Positions 18,717-28,471 of a DNA stretch of 64,000 nt are shown one piece after another; within the stretch, counting starts at the first letter, position 1; each line of letters opens with the position of its first letter. Position numbers and translations under genes: made by a program. This DNA comes from Pseudomonas sp. MYb118 (GTDB lineage Bacteria; Pseudomonadota; Gammaproteobacteria; Pseudomonadales; Pseudomonadaceae): contig NZ_JBFRXN010000002.1 in assembly GCF_040947875.1 (NCBI RefSeq), positions 2,046,001-2,110,000 on the forward strand. The letters are read 5' to 3'. Under the pieces are notes generated by a model, which ran no database searches, was not told where the DNA came from, and saw only the letters and a program-made list of their open reading frames with translations.

Positions 18717-18748
18717 AAAGCCCCGTAAACCGGGGCTTTCGCGTTTTT
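18717..18748. terminator. Hairpin terminator after ntrC
   Basis: GAAAGCCCC and GGGGCTTTC form a 9-bp stem around GTAAACC. T runs lie on both sides (GCGTTTTT on plus, shorter on minus). It lies 230 bp beyond ntrC and just before the nrsZ promoter, so it can insulate the RNA from ntrBC read-through. Confidence 0.65.
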
Positions 18749-18818
18749 GCGCGGCGGGGTTTTGCTGGGTTGTGCACGGATTTTGCCGGTGGGCGGCATG
18801 CGCGATTGCAGGTCAGGG

Positions 18819-18835
18819 TGCTTTGCGGTGGTGCA
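18819..18835. promoter_or_regulatory. Candidate NtrC enhancer site for nrsZ
   Basis: TGCTTTGCGGTGGTGCA has the 17-bp NtrC layout with a perfect right half (TGGTGCA) and a weak left half. It is about 175 bp upstream of the predicted nrsZ start, a normal enhancer distance. Confidence 0.45.
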
Positions 18836-18851
18836 TGCGGCCCCCAAAAGC

Positions 18852-18942
18852 ATCGCGGGCAAGCCCGCTCCCACAATGGCCCAGGTGATCCACAAATCGT
18901 GTTCACACCCCATTACCCTGTAGGAGCGGGCTTGCCCGCGAT
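18852..18942. repeat. REP pair, outward orientation
   Basis: ATCGCGGGCAAGCCCGCTCC(CACA) and TGTAGGAGCGGGCTTGCCCG(CGAT) stand with their TGTRGG ends facing each other, opposite to the REPIN order seen at 6497. Confidence 0.9.
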
Positions 18943-18975
18943 TGGATCTGACCGACAATAAAGAGCTCGGGCTAT

Positions 18976-20412
18976 TCAGCCCTCATCCCCCTCATCATCA
19001 TCCCCACCATCGACCTTCATCCCCAGCTCCTTGATCTTGCGCGTCAGGGTATTACGCCCCCAACCCAGCAACACCGCCGCATCACGACGACGGCCAGCGG
19101 TGTGCTTGAGCGCGGTCTCGATCATGATCCGTTCGAAGGCCGGCACGGCGCTGTCGAGCAGGCTCGACTGGCCGCGAGCCAGCGCCTGGTCAGCCCATTG
19201 GCGCAGCGCCTGCTCCCAGTTGGTCACCGGCGCCGAGTCCTGCGGCAGGTTCAGCAGTTCAGGCGGCAGGTCGCTGATGTGCACCTCGCGACCGGAAGCC
19301 ATGACCGTGATCCAGCGGCAGGTGTTCTCCAACTGGCGAACGTTGCCGCCCCACGGCAGGTTCTTCAGGTATTCCTCGGTTTCGCTTTTCAGCAACTTCG
19401 GCTCGACCGCCAGTTCCTGCGCGGCTCGGCTGAGGAAATGCTTGGCGAGGGTCGGGATGTCTTCGCGACGGTCCGACAGCCGTGGGATGTGGATGCGAAT
19501 CACGTTGAGGCGGTGGAACAGGTCTTCGCGGAATTTCCCGGCGTGCACCAGGGTTTCCAGGTTCTGGTGGGTCGCGGCGATGATGCGCACATCGACCTTC
19601 ACCGGCACATGACCGCCGACGCGGTAGAACTCGCCGTCGGCCAGCACGCGTAGCAGGCGAGTCTGGGTGTCTGCCGGCATGTCGCCGATCTCGTCGAGGA
19701 ACAGCGTGCCACCGTCGGCCTGTTCGAAGCGCCCACGGCGCAGGTTGGCCGCGCCGGTGAACGCGCCTTTTTCATGGCCGAACAGCTCGGACTCCATCAG
19801 GTCCTTGGGGATCGCGGCCATGTTCAGGGCAATGAACGGCGACGCCGCCCGTGGGCTGTGGCGGTGCAGGGCATGGGCGACCAGCTCTTTACCGGTCCCG
19901 GATTCGCCGTTGATCAGCACCGTGATGTTGGAGTGGCTCAAGCGCCCGATGGCGCGAAACACTTCCTGCATCGCCGGTGCTTCGCCAATGATTTCCGGGG
20001 TGCGGGTCAGGGTCGGCACCACTTCCAGGCCTTGCTGTTCCTGGGCGTGCTGGTTGGCACGCTTGACCAGCGACACCGCCTCGTCCACATCGAACGGCTT
20101 GGGCAGGTACTCGAAGGCGCCGCCCTGATAGGAGGCGACAGCGCTGTCCAGGTCGGAGTGCGCGGTCATGATGATCACCGGCAACCGTGGGTGTTGCTCG
20201 CGAATCCGCGCCAGCAGGTCCAGGCCACTGGCCCCGGGCATGCGGATATCGGAAATGATCACGTCCGGCTGCTGGCGCGCCAGGCGGCTCATCACGCCAT
20301 CGGCGCTGTCGAAGCTCTGGGTGGTCATGCCTTCCTGTTGCAGGGCTTTTTCCAGGACCCAGCGGATAGAACGGTCGTCATCGACGATCCACACGGTTTC
20401 ACTACGGCTCAT
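18976..20412 (-). CDS. ntrC: Nitrogen regulation response regulator NtrC (NR(I))
   Basis: A 478-residue sigma-54 activator. The receiver domain (1-120) has the phospho-acceptor in [11 protein letters not shown] near residue 54. The AAA+ domain has Walker A GESGTGKE, the sigma-54-contacting GAFTGA loop and FLDEIGDMP. The C-terminal Fis-type helix-turn-helix is [19 protein letters not shown], followed by an acidic tail ([11 protein letters not shown]). It activates glnA, transport and other nitrogen genes when phosphorylated by NtrB. It overlaps ntrB by 4 bp. Confidence 0.97.
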   Translation of the reverse strand: MSRSETVWIVDDDRSIRWVLEKALQQEGMTTQSFDSADGVMSRLARQQPDVIISDIRMPGASGLDLLARIREQHPRLPVIIMTAHSDLDSAVASYQGGAFEYLPKPFDVDEAVSLVKRANQHAQEQQGLEVVPTLTRTPEIIGEAPAMQEVFRAIGRLSHSNITVLINGESGTGKELVAHALHRHSPRAASPFIALNMAAIPKDLMESELFGHEKGAFTGAANLRRGRFEQADGGTLFLDEIGDMPADTQTRLLRVLADGEFYRVGGHVPVKVDVRIIAATHQNLETLVHAGKFREDLFHRLNVIRIHIPRLSDRREDIPTLAKHFLSRAAQELAVEPKLLKSETEEYLKNLPWGGNVRQLENTCRWITVMASGREVHISDLPPELLNLPQDSAPVTNWEQALRQWADQALARGQSSLLDSAVPAFERIMIETALKHTAGRRRDAAVLLGWGRNTLTRKIKELGMKVDGGDDDEGDEG

Positions 20413-21494
20413 GTCGATGTGGCTCCTTGTTCCAGTGGCAGAAAGATCGAGAAGGTGGTGTGGCCTGGGTGGCTGTCACATTCGATCAGGCCCTGGTGCT
20501 GGCTGATGATGTTCTGGGTAATGGCCAGGCCGAGTCCGGTACCGTCCGGACGACCGCTGACCATGGGAAAGAAAATGGTTTCCTGGAGTTCCGCAGGAAT
20601 GCCCGGGCCGTTGTCGATAATCTCGATCTTGGTCACCAGGCGATGGCGCACGTGGCCGATGGTGAACTGGCGCATGGCGCGGGTGCGCAGGGTGATACGG
20701 CCCAGGCGCAGCTCGTTCTGGCTGCTGATGGCCTGCATCGCGTTGCGCACAATGTTCAGCACCGCCTGGATCATCTGTTCGCGATCAATCAACACGTCGG
20801 GAATGCTCGGGTCGTAATCGCGCACCAGAGTGATGCAGCCCTGGCTTTCGGCTTCGACCAGTTGGCTGACGCGCTCCAGCACTTCGTGAACGTTGCACAT
20901 GGCCAGTGACGGCAGCTTGTTGGAGCCGAGCATGCGATCGACCAGGTTTCGCAGGCGATCGGCTTCCTCGATGATCACGTTGGTGTAGTCACGCAGGCTG
21001 TCTTCGGGCAGCTCGCGGGCCAGCAATTGCGCGGCGCCACGGATGCCACCCAGCGGGTTCTTGATCTCGTGGGCGAGGCCGCGCACCAGCATCTTGCTGG
21101 TTTCCTGTTTCGACAGCTGCGCCTCTTCCTTGGTGATGCGCAGGAGGCGATCGCGCGGATGGACTTCCAGCAACAGCAGGGTGGCGCCGTTGGCCAGGAT
21201 CGGTGTCACTGCGTAGTCGACGGTCAGGGTCTGGCCGGTGAGGGCGGTGAGCATCGCTTCGCGCTTGGTGAACGGGTGCGCCTGCTCGACCGCCTGGCGC
21301 AGGGAATTCAGCGCTTCGGTGGATTCGGTGAACAGCTCGCTGATGAATTGCCCATGGCTGCGCTGGCCGCTGATGGCCAGGAGCATTTCCGCTGCCGGGT
21401 TCATGTACTCGAGGCGCAGTTCGTCGTCGAGCAGGATGGTGGCCGTGGTCAAGTTGTCGAGTAGCAATCGGTGCAGTGCGTCGCTAATGGTCAT
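20409..21494 (-). CDS. ntrB: Nitrogen regulation sensor histidine kinase NtrB (NR(II))
   Basis: A 361-residue cytoplasmic kinase/phosphatase for NtrC, controlled by PII. It has an N-terminal PAS domain (about 10-110), the HisKA phospho-site VRGLAHEIKNPLGGIRGAAQ near residue 140, and an ATPase domain with N box IVRNAMQAIS, DNGPGIP and GTGLGLAITQN. No membrane helix is present, as expected for NtrB. ATG 21494 is preceded by AAAAGAGGT. The intergenic region upstream holds an NtrC-like dyad, which suggests autoregulation. Confidence 0.96.
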   Translation of the reverse strand: MTISDALHRLLLDNLTTATILLDDELRLEYMNPAAEMLLAISGQRSHGQFISELFTESTEALNSLRQAVEQAHPFTKREAMLTALTGQTLTVDYAVTPILANGATLLLLEVHPRDRLLRITKEEAQLSKQETSKMLVRGLAHEIKNPLGGIRGAAQLLARELPEDSLRDYTNVIIEEADRLRNLVDRMLGSNKLPSLAMCNVHEVLERVSQLVEAESQGCITLVRDYDPSIPDVLIDREQMIQAVLNIVRNAMQAISSQNELRLGRITLRTRAMRQFTIGHVRHRLVTKIEIIDNGPGIPAELQETIFFPMVSGRPDGTGLGLAITQNIISQHQGLIECDSHPGHTTFSIFLPLEQGATST

Positions 21495-21692
21495 CTGGAC
21501 CTCTTTTGGAGCAGGGCGCGCGCATGGATACCGCGCTGATGCATGGAAAATGCAAAAACCAAACCAAGGCTCCGAAAAGAAGCGTTTGGCGCCTGAAACA
21601 GGCGTTTGACGCTCAATGTTGTGGCGTTATGCCAGCTTTTACGGGTGTTTTCGAACCAAAATGGGCTGGTACGTGAATGCGGTGCAGGCATT

Positions 21693-21709
21693 TGCACCAA
21701 TATAGTGCG
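21693..21709. promoter_or_regulatory. NtrC-binding-site-like dyad upstream of ntrBC
   Basis: TGCACCAATATAGTGCG holds GCAC-N7-GTGC, the spacing of the NtrC consensus. It is about 200 bp upstream of the ntrB start. No convincing sigma-54 element lies between, so it may act in repression or on a sigma-70 promoter. Confidence 0.6.
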
Positions 21710-21724
21710 TAAAGCGAGATGGCG

Positions 21725-22345
21725 TCAGAAGAAGGGCAGGAAGGTGCTTTTTTCTTCTTCCGGTTTGTCCTTGAGCGGGCATTCCGGTCGCTGGCCGTAG
21801 TCGGTCAGCGTGCAGGGCTGGACTTTGCGTTTCTGCGCAAGGGAGATGCGTTGCATGTGGAAGGGTTGATTGGCCGTGCGTTCGACCGTGCGCCCCTGCT
21901 CGTCGAGAATCTCGATGGACAGTTGATGACTGCCGCGATCAATGTTGGAAAGGGCGAACACCGGGCTGGGGCCGGGTTCGGCGGTGGGTTGGCCGTCGAG
22001 GAGCAGGCGGTAGCGATGGCCGGCTTGCAGGCCGGGTTCGCTGGTGATGCTGACGATCAGCTCGCCGGTGCTGCTGCGGATGGTGGCGTCGGGTTCGGGG
22101 ATCAGGACCCTGAGCATGTTGTAGTGGAATACGGCCTTGGGCGCGGCGTTCTTCTCGGTTTTCGGCGGTGGCGCGGCGGTCGGGGTGGCAGACATGCGAT
22201 TGCTCTTGGTCAGTGGCACTCGCTTGGCGTTGCTGGTCCCCGGTTGATCGGTAAACACCCGATTGCCTTCGGCATCGGTGTAGGTGAACACCTCGGCGGA
22301 TACGGGCAGCGCGATCAGGCAGGCGCTGAGCAACCACACTCTCAC
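21725..22345 (-). CDS. Exported DUF4124 domain protein (second of a pair)
   Basis: A 206-residue secreted protein with a signal peptide (MRVWLLSACLIALPVSA) followed directly by the DUF4124 motif EVFTYTDAEGNRVFTDQP. The rest is a predicted beta-sandwich (IRSSTGELIVSITSEPGL, NIDRGSHQLSIEILDEQG) and a charged, proline-rich tail. It overlaps the upstream paralogue by 4 bp and shares its architecture, so the two arose by tandem duplication. The function is not known; the second domain looks like an Ig-type binding module. Confidence 0.83.
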   Translation of the reverse strand: MRVWLLSACLIALPVSAEVFTYTDAEGNRVFTDQPGTSNAKRVPLTKSNRMSATPTAAPPPKTEKNAAPKAVFHYNMLRVLIPEPDATIRSSTGELIVSITSEPGLQAGHRYRLLLDGQPTAEPGPSPVFALSNIDRGSHQLSIEILDEQGRTVERTANQPFHMQRISLAQKRKVQPCTLTDYGQRPECPLKDKPEEEKSTFLPFF

Positions 22346-22851
22346 GGCTTATGCACCCGTTGCAGGGTGAAGGTCACGCTGGGGCTCTGCTGGACGACGT
22401 TTTCCCCGTCGATCACCTGCACCGCCAGGCTGTGGGTGCCGCGATCAATGTTGACCAGTTGCAGGATCGGCACGTTGCTCGGCTGGCCGTATGGCTGATC
22501 GTCCAGCAGCAGGCGCAACAGATGCGGGCCTTGCAGTCTGGGCTTGATCAGTACGGTGACGGTGAAGGTGCCATTGTTGGCGCGCAGGGCTTCGCTGGTG
22601 GGCAGGTTGGTCAGCTCCAGCACCTCGTAGGCACTGCGCGGGCGCTCACTGCTGGACGCTTCGGCTGGCGGAGCCGGCGGCGCCTGGCGCTCCACGCTGT
22701 TGAGTGGTGGCAATTCGACCGGCTGCGCCTGCACGCCATCCGGTGGTTGATTGCTGTAGGCGGTGTTGCCGGCAGCGTCGGTGTACTTGTAGATCTGCGC
22801 TGCGGCGGGCAGAGCGATCAGCAGCAGGATGAGCAGAAAACCACGACCCAT
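22342..22851 (-). CDS. Exported DUF4124 domain protein (first of a pair)
   Basis: A 169-residue paralogue of the next gene: signal peptide MGRGFLLILLLIALPAAA, DUF4124 motif QIYKYTDAAGNTAYSNQPPDG, a Pro/Ala linker, and a beta domain with VNIDRGTHSLAVQVIDGENVVQ. I place the start at ATG 22851 because it gives a normal signal peptide; the frame stays open upstream to 23106 without one. glnA upstream has its own terminator, so the pair is a separate unit. Confidence 0.83.
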   Translation of the reverse strand: MGRGFLLILLLIALPAAAQIYKYTDAAGNTAYSNQPPDGVQAQPVELPPLNSVERQAPPAPPAEASSSERPRSAYEVLELTNLPTSEALRANNGTFTVTVLIKPRLQGPHLLRLLLDDQPYGQPSNVPILQLVNIDRGTHSLAVQVIDGENVVQQSPSVTFTLQRVHKP

Positions 22852-22927
22852 GAACTCGACCAGAAATGAAGGCGTTGGGTTGCAGCATAGGTCAGGGTTG
22901 GGGGAATTCTCCAGCATAAGGCTTAAC

Positions 22928-23036
22928 TGTGGGAGCGAGCCTGCTCGCGATGAACGATAACGCGGACTTCCTGAAGGCTTGCATCGCCTGTGCATTTTTC
23001 GCGAGCAGGTCGAATCGTCGCACCGTCGCTCCCACA
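22928..23036. repeat. REPIN with insertion-bearing right arm
   Basis: The left arm TGTGGGAGCGAGCCTGCTCG is normal. The right arm (about 22999-23036) carries TCGAATCGTCGCACCG, the same 15-nt insertion found at 10753-10790 and 14407-14444. Confidence 0.9.
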
Positions 23037-23065
23037 GAGAGCCCGACAGGCGCTTTGATGGCGGG

Positions 23066-23101
23066 CATAAAAAAGGCCTCCCGAAGGAGGCCTCTCTTTT
23101 T
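23066..23101 (-). terminator. Intrinsic terminator of glnA
   Basis: The minus strand forms AGGCCTCC-TTCG-GGAGGCCT followed by TTTTT. The tetraloop and U-tract make it a strong terminator 30 bp after glnA. Confidence 0.93.
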
Positions 23102-23130
23102 GTCACGCCGCTTGCGCAGGCGACAAGGTA

Positions 23131-24537
23131 TCAGCAGCTGTAGTACAGGTCGTATTCCAGCGGGTGTACGAAGGTACGGACCTTGATTTCTTCTTCGCTT
23201 TTAAGAGCGATGTAAGCGTCGATGAAGTCGTCGGAGAACACGCCGCCCTTGGTCAGGAACGCACGGCCCTTGTCCAGCTCTTCCAGGGCTTCTTTCAGGC
23301 TGCCGCAAACTTGTGGGATCTCTTTGGCCTCTTCAGGCGGCAGGTCGTACAGGTTTTTGTCAGCAGCATCGCCAGGGTGGATCTTGTTCTGGATGCCGTC
23401 CAGGCCAGCCATCAGCAGTGCAGCGAACGCCAGGTACGGGTTGGCTGCTGGATCCGGGAAGCGTGCTTCGATACGGCGGGCTTTCGGGCTCGACACGTAA
23501 GGAATACGGATCGAAGCGGAACGGTTGCGAGCCGAGTAGGCCAGCATTACCGGAGCTTCGAAGCCTGGTACCAGACGCTTGTAGGAGTTGGTAGCCGGGT
23601 TGGTGAAGCCGTTCAGGGCCTTACCGTGCTTGATGATACCGCCGATGAAGTACAGGGCGGTGTCGGACAGGCCGGCATAACCTTCACCTGCGAAGGTGTT
23701 CTTGCCATCTTTCCAGATGGACATGTGCACGTGCATACCCGAACCGTTGTCACCGTACAGCGGCTTAGGCATGAAGGTAGCGGTGCGGCCGTAAGCGTCG
23801 GCAACGTTGTGCACGACGTACTTCAGGGTTTGGGTTTCGTCGGCTTTCTTCACCAGGGTGTTGAACTTGACGCCGATTTCGTTCTGGCCGGCAGTTGCCA
23901 CTTCGTGGTGGTGAACTTCGACGGTCAGGCCCATTTCTTCCAGTGCGTTGCACATGGAGGTACGGATTTCGTGGTCGTGGTCGAACGGTGGAACCGGGAA
24001 GTAGCCGCCTTTGACGCCTGGACGGTGGCCCTTGTTGCCGCCTTCCACGTCCTGGTCGGACATCCACGAACCTTGTTCGGAGTAGATCTTGAACATCGAG
24101 CCCGAGATGTCGGACTTGAATTTCACCTGGTCGAAGATGAAGAACTCTGGCTCTGGACCGGCGAATACGGTGTCACCGATGGCGGTGGCCTTCAGGTACT
24201 CTTCGGCGCGCTTGGCGATCGCACGTGGGTCGCGGTCGTAGCCCTGCATGCTCGAAGGTTCGATGATGTCGCAGACCAGGATCAGGGTCGGCTCTTCGGT
24301 GAACGGGTCCAGGACGGCGGTATCGTCTACCGGCATCAGGATCATGTCGGAAGCTTCGATGCCTTTCCAGCCAGCGATGGAGGAACCGTCGAACATCTTG
24401 CCGACTTCGAAGAAGTCGTCATCCAGCGCGTCGCGAGCCGGCATGGTCACGTGGTGCTGAGTGCCGCGGGTGTCCGTGAAGCGCAGATCAATCCACTTGA
24501 CGTCATGATCTTTAATGAGTTGAACCGACTTCGACAT
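23131..24537 (-). CDS. glnA: Glutamine synthetase type I
   Basis: A 468-residue dodecameric enzyme making glutamine from glutamate, ammonia and ATP. Signatures include [18 protein letters not shown] (about 49-66), [12 protein letters not shown] at the metal site, the [13 protein letters not shown] ammonia/ATP region and the adenylylation tyrosine in [13 protein letters not shown] near residue 397, so activity is controlled by GlnE as well as transcriptionally. It is monocistronic with a strong terminator. The promoter region has a near-consensus sigma-54 element and NtrC half-sites. Confidence 0.98.
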   Translation of the reverse strand: MSKSVQLIKDHDVKWIDLRFTDTRGTQHHVTMPARDALDDDFFEVGKMFDGSSIAGWKGIEASDMILMPVDDTAVLDPFTEEPTLILVCDIIEPSSMQGYDRDPRAIAKRAEEYLKATAIGDTVFAGPEPEFFIFDQVKFKSDISGSMFKIYSEQGSWMSDQDVEGGNKGHRPGVKGGYFPVPPFDHDHEIRTSMCNALEEMGLTVEVHHHEVATAGQNEIGVKFNTLVKKADETQTLKYVVHNVADAYGRTATFMPKPLYGDNGSGMHVHMSIWKDGKNTFAGEGYAGLSDTALYFIGGIIKHGKALNGFTNPATNSYKRLVPGFEAPVMLAYSARNRSASIRIPYVSSPKARRIEARFPDPAANPYLAFAALLMAGLDGIQNKIHPGDAADKNLYDLPPEEAKEIPQVCGSLKEALEELDKGRAFLTKGGVFSDDFIDAYIALKSEEEIKVRTFVHPLEYDLYYSC

Positions 24538-24633
24538 ACTGTCCTCCGGGGTGGCTTAGGGCGGGTAGTGGATGCCCATAATGTTTGTGATGCCGGCGCG
24601 AATACTCTGCCAAGGCAACCTGCCTCACAAGGG

Positions 24634-24649
24634 AGCAAATTGCATGCCA
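24634..24649 (-). promoter_or_regulatory. Sigma-54 promoter of glnA
   Basis: The minus strand reads TGGCATGCAATTTGCT, one mismatch from TGGCACGNNNNTTGCW with correct spacing. The predicted start is near 24624, giving an 87-nt leader. It lies in the 328-bp glnA/thiI divergent region. Confidence 0.85.
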
Positions 24650-24754
24650 GTGCCCCAGCATGGGTTTTTCGCCCCAATATCACGTTTATAAAGGCTTGCA
24701 GGCGCAAAACCGCAAAATTATCGCCCTACAATGTAGCGCCATAATTCATAAATG

Positions 24755-24797
24755 ACCTGTTTTGGTGCACGCAAAACCTTATGCACATTAATTGGTT
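24755..24797. promoter_or_regulatory. Two NtrC-like half-dyads upstream of glnA
   Basis: GACCTGTTTTGGTGC (24755-24769) and GCACATTAATTGGTT (24783-24797) each have one perfect GTGC/GCAC half at the right 15-bp spacing. They lie about 130-173 bp upstream of the predicted glnA start, like the enhancers of enteric glnA. Confidence 0.6.
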
Positions 24798-24823
24798 AAA
24801 CCTTGAGCAATTTCCGCTATAAT
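24795..24823 (+). promoter_or_regulatory. Candidate sigma-70 promoter of thiI
   Basis: A perfect TATAAT lies at 24818-24823, 43 nt before the thiI ATG. The -35 is weak (GTTAAA). The distal NtrC-like half-site overlaps this -35 area. Confidence 0.5.
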
Positions 24824-24865
24824 CCGCGCCCCCCTTTTTCGGCAGGCCCTGCGCGCGCTGTTTTC

Positions 24866-26320
24866 ATGAAACTAATCGTAAAAGTCTTCCCCGAGATCAC
24901 CATCAAGAGCCGCCCGGTACGGACGCGTTTCATCCGTCAGCTGGCCAAGAACATCCGTGCCGTGCTCCGCGATCTGGACCCGGCTGTGGTGGTGAACGGC
25001 GTGTGGGACAACCTCGAGCTGGAAACCCGCGTAGAAGACCCCAAGGCCCTGAAAGAGATGGGCGAGCGCCTGAGCTGCATGCCGGGCATCGCGCATTTCC
25101 TGCAGATCGACGAATACCCGCTGGGCGATTTCGACGACATCGTCGAGAAGTGCAAGCAGCACTACGGTGATGCACTGGCCGGCAAGATCTTCTCGGTGCG
25201 CTGCAAGCGTGCCGGCAAGCACCCGTTCAGCTCGATCGACATCGAGAAGTACGTCGGCAGCCAGTTGCGCCGTCAGTGCGGTGCCGCCGGGATCGACCTG
25301 AAAAAGCCGGAAATCGAAGTTCGTATCGAAGTTCGCGACCAACGGTTGTTTGTCATCCACAGCCAGCACAATGGCATCGGTGGTTATCCGCTGGGTGCCC
25401 TGGAGCAGACGCTGGTGCTGATGTCCGGTGGTTTCGACTCCACCGTGGCGGCCTACCAGATCATGCGCCGCGGGTTGATGGCGCACTTCTGCTTCTTCAA
25501 CCTGGGTGGGCGTGCCCACGAACTGGGTGTGATGGAAGTCGCGCATTTCATCTGGAAGAAGTACGGCAGCTCGCAACGCGTGTTATTTGTCAGTGTGCCG
25601 TTCGAGGAAGTGCTGGGCGAAATTCTCGGCAAAGTCGATAACAGTCATATGGGCGTGGTATTGAAGCGTATGATGTTGCGCGCTTCCTCGCAGATTGCCG
25701 AGCGCCTGCACATCGACGCGCTGGTGACCGGCGAAGCGATCTCCCAGGTGTCGAGCCAGACGTTGCCGAACCTGTCCGTGATCGACTGCGTGACCGACAA
25801 GCTGGTGCTGCGCCCGCTGATCGCCAGTCACAAGCAGGACATCATCGACACTGCCAATGAAATCGGCACCGCCGATTTCGCCCGGCACATGCCGGAGTAC
25901 TGTGGGGTCATTTCGGTCAACCCGAAGACCGCCGCCAAGCGCTACCGCGTCGAGCACGAAGAGAAAGAATTCGACATGGCGGTGCTCGAGCGTGCGCTCG
26001 AAAACGCCAAGCTGGTGCCGATCGACCGAGTGATCGACGAGTTGGGCCAGGACATTCAGATTGAAGAAGTCAGCGATGCGCTGGCCGGTCAGATCGTGAT
26101 CGACATCCGCCACCCGGATGCCGCCGAGGATGACCCGCTGGAACTCGCTGGCATCGAGGTACAAACGATGCCGTTTTATGCACTGAACGCTCGTTTCAAG
26201 GAACTGGACCCTACTCGCCAGTACCTGCTGTATTGCGACAAAGGCGTGATGAGTCGCCTGCATGCCCACCATCTGCTCAGTGAGGGGCATGCCAATGTGC
26301 GCGTTTATCGACCGAGCTAA
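24866..26320 (+). CDS. thiI: tRNA uridine 4-thiolation / thiazole synthesis sulfurtransferase ThiI
   Basis: A 484-residue enzyme that makes s4U8 in tRNA and can pass sulfur for thiamin thiazole. It shows the N-terminal ferredoxin-like and THUMP domains (about 1-165), the PP-loop SGGFDST at 187-193 and a C-terminal rhodanese domain with the catalytic cysteine in [11 protein letters not shown] at about 457. The partner cysteine in [12 protein letters not shown] (about 345) is also present, so this is the long, rhodanese-fused type. ATG 24866 gives the family start [15 protein letters not shown]. Confidence 0.95.
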   Translation: MKLIVKVFPEITIKSRPVRTRFIRQLAKNIRAVLRDLDPAVVVNGVWDNLELETRVEDPKALKEMGERLSCMPGIAHFLQIDEYPLGDFDDIVEKCKQHYGDALAGKIFSVRCKRAGKHPFSSIDIEKYVGSQLRRQCGAAGIDLKKPEIEVRIEVRDQRLFVIHSQHNGIGGYPLGALEQTLVLMSGGFDSTVAAYQIMRRGLMAHFCFFNLGGRAHELGVMEVAHFIWKKYGSSQRVLFVSVPFEEVLGEILGKVDNSHMGVVLKRMMLRASSQIAERLHIDALVTGEAISQVSSQTLPNLSVIDCVTDKLVLRPLIASHKQDIIDTANEIGTADFARHMPEYCGVISVNPKTAAKRYRVEHEEKEFDMAVLERALENAKLVPIDRVIDELGQDIQIEEVSDALAGQIVIDIRHPDAAEDDPLELAGIEVQTMPFYALNARFKELDPTRQYLLYCDKGVMSRLHAHHLLSEGHANVRVYRPS

Positions 26321-26459
26321 GTGCCCGGGGCTGTTTGCCTGTGGCCTGCGTCACCGGCCCCCCGACGCCACCGTCAAGCTGTAACGGCTTTCACGGACGC
26401 TACTGTTAATCGCTGCCAAGACTTGTCAGCACACCGAATCCTCTGATCGAGATACACAA

Positions 26460-28283
26460 GTGATCGAAAATCTACGCAACATCGCCATCATCGCCCACGT
26501 TGACCATGGTAAAACCACCCTGGTAGACAAACTCCTGCGTCAATCCGGCACCCTGGAGCGCAACGAGCTCAACGACGAGCGCGTGATGGACTCCAACGAC
26601 CAGGAAAAAGAGCGCGGCATTACCATTCTGGCGAAAAACACCGCCATCAACTGGAACGGCTACCACATCAACATCGTGGACACCCCGGGCCACGCCGACT
26701 TCGGCGGCGAAGTAGAGCGCGTAATGTCGATGGTCGACTCCGTTCTGCTGCTGGTTGACGCTCAAGACGGCCCTATGCCGCAAACCCGTTTCGTGACCAA
26801 GAAGGCTTTCGAAGCCGGTCTGAAGCCAATCGTCGTGATCAACAAGGTCGACCGTCCGGGCGCGCGCCCTGACTGGGTTCTGGACCAGATCTTCGACCTG
26901 TTCGACAACCTGGGGGCCACCGACGAACAACTGGACTTCCAGGTTGTTTACGCTTCGGCCCTGAACGGTATTGCCGGTCTGGACCACACCGCTATGGCGG
27001 AAGACATGACCCCGCTGTACCAAGCGGTCGTCGACCACGTTCCAGCGCCGAAAGTTGACCGTGACGGTCCTTTCCAGATGCAAATCTCGGCACTGGACTA
27101 CAACAGCTTCCTGGGCGTTATCGGTGTTGGCCGTATCGCTCGTGGTCGCGTCAAACCGAACACTCCGGTTGTCGCTATCGACGCCGACGGCAAGAAGCGC
27201 AACGGTCGTATCCTGAAGCTGATGGGTCACCACGGCCTGCACCGCATCGACGTTGAAGAAGCTGCCGCCGGCGACATCGTCTGCATCAGCGGTTTCGACG
27301 AGCTGTTCATCTCCGACACCCTGTGCCATCCGGACACTGTCGAGGCGATGAAGCCTCTGACCGTTGACGAGCCAACCGTTTCCATGACCTTCCAGGTAAA
27401 CGACTCGCCATTCTGCGGTAAAGAAGGCAAGTTCGTGACCTCCCGTAACATCAAGGATCGTCTGGACAAAGAGCTGCTGTACAACGTTGCACTGCGCGTT
27501 GAAGAAGGCGACTCGGCTGACAAGTTCAAGGTGTCCGGCCGTGGTGAGCTGCACCTTTCGGTACTGATCGAAACCATGCGTCGCGAAGGCTTCGAACTGG
27601 CCCTGGGCCGTCCTGAAGTGATCATTCGTGAAGTTGACGGCGTCAAGCAAGAGCCGTTCGAAAACGTCACCATCGACATCCCTGAAGATTCCCAGGGCAA
27701 GGTGATGGAAGAGATGGGTCTGCGTAAAGGCGACCTGAGCAACATGGTGCCGGATGGCAAAGGCCGTGTGCGTCTGGAATACAACATCCCTGCTCGTGGT
27801 CTGATCGGTTTCCGTAACCAGTTCCTGACCCTGACCAACGGTGCTGGCATCCTGACCTCGATCTTCGATCGTTACGCTCCAGTGAAGTCGGGCCACATGT
27901 CCGGCCGTCAGAACGGCGTTCTGGTTTCGGTTGAAACCGGCAAGGCACTGACCTACTCCCTGGAAACCCTGCAGGCTCGTGGCAAGCTGTTCGTAGAACA
28001 CGGCCAGGAGATCTACAACGGTCAAATCGTTGGTCAGAACAGCCGTGACAACGACCTGGGCGTCAACCCTACCAAGGGCAAGAAGCTCGACAACATGCGT
28101 GCTTCGGGTAAAGACGAAACCATCGCCCTGGTTCCACCTGTTCGCTTCACCCTGGAACAGGCTCTGGAATACATCCAGGAAGACGAGCTGTGCGAAGTCA
28201 CTCCTAAGTCCATCCGTCTTCGCAAGAAGATCCTGGACGAAAGCGAGCGTACCCGCGCTGCCAAGAAAGCCAAGGCTAACTAA
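26460..28283 (+). CDS. typA: Translational GTPase TypA/BipA
   Basis: A 607-residue ribosome-associated GTPase of the EF-G/LepA class, needed for 50S assembly in the cold and stress response. G motifs are complete: [10 protein letters not shown] (G1), ERGITI (G2), DTPGHADF (G3) and NKVDR (G4). The C-terminal BipA-specific region includes [14 protein letters not shown] and [10 protein letters not shown]. The start is GTG 26460 ([15 protein letters not shown]). It is monocistronic with a strong terminator. Confidence 0.97.
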   Translation: MIENLRNIAIIAHVDHGKTTLVDKLLRQSGTLERNELNDERVMDSNDQEKERGITILAKNTAINWNGYHINIVDTPGHADFGGEVERVMSMVDSVLLLVDAQDGPMPQTRFVTKKAFEAGLKPIVVINKVDRPGARPDWVLDQIFDLFDNLGATDEQLDFQVVYASALNGIAGLDHTAMAEDMTPLYQAVVDHVPAPKVDRDGPFQMQISALDYNSFLGVIGVGRIARGRVKPNTPVVAIDADGKKRNGRILKLMGHHGLHRIDVEEAAAGDIVCISGFDELFISDTLCHPDTVEAMKPLTVDEPTVSMTFQVNDSPFCGKEGKFVTSRNIKDRLDKELLYNVALRVEEGDSADKFKVSGRGELHLSVLIETMRREGFELALGRPEVIIREVDGVKQEPFENVTIDIPEDSQGKVMEEMGLRKGDLSNMVPDGKGRVRLEYNIPARGLIGFRNQFLTLTNGAGILTSIFDRYAPVKSGHMSGRQNGVLVSVETGKALTYSLETLQARGKLFVEHGQEIYNGQIVGQNSRDNDLGVNPTKGKKLDNMRASGKDETIALVPPVRFTLEQALEYIQEDELCEVTPKSIRLRKKILDESERTRAAKKAKAN

Positions 28284-28298
28284 GCCAGGCTGAAACGA

Positions 28299-28333
28299 AA
28301 ACGCCCCCGGTCGAAAGGCCGGGGGCGTTTTTG
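28299..28333 (+). terminator. Intrinsic terminator of typA
   Basis: AACGCCCCCGG and CCGGGGGCGTT form a stem followed by TTTTGTTTG, 16 bp after the typA stop. Confidence 0.93.
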
Positions 28334-28368
28334 TTTGTCTGGGGTTTTTTGGTGCCTGTGCTGGCCTC

Positions 28369-28441
28369 ATCGCGAGCAGGCTCGCTCCCACAATGGTCCT
28401 GTATTCACAACTCAAAATGTGGGAGCGAGCCTGCTCGCGAT
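28369..28441. repeat. REP pair, outward orientation
   Basis: ATCGCGAGCAGGCTCGCTCC(CACA) and TGTGGGAGCGAGCCTGCTCG(CGAT) are separated by 25 bp. Confidence 0.92.
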
Positions 28442-28471
28442 GGGTTGGGTCAGGCGCCGCAAAATCAGCTG

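Noticed and set aside
18355..18906. 183-codon minus-strand frame with repeated peptides such as GTLVQAGRGFP
   Set aside because: The peptide repeats come from the tandem RNA modules read in frame. The frame runs into REP elements and through the sigma-54 promoter, with no ribosome site. A structured RNA explains the region better.
21495..21724. HutC operator (TGTA-N2-TACA) in front of ntrB
   Set aside because: I looked for it because HutC is reported to act on ntrBC in P. fluorescens (recalled). No such palindrome is present in this gap; only the NtrC-like dyad is seen.
24641..24658. Alternative sigma-54 reading GGGGCACTGGCATGC for glnA
   Set aside because: The GG to GC spacing is off by one; the register TGGCATGCAATTTGC fits the consensus better.
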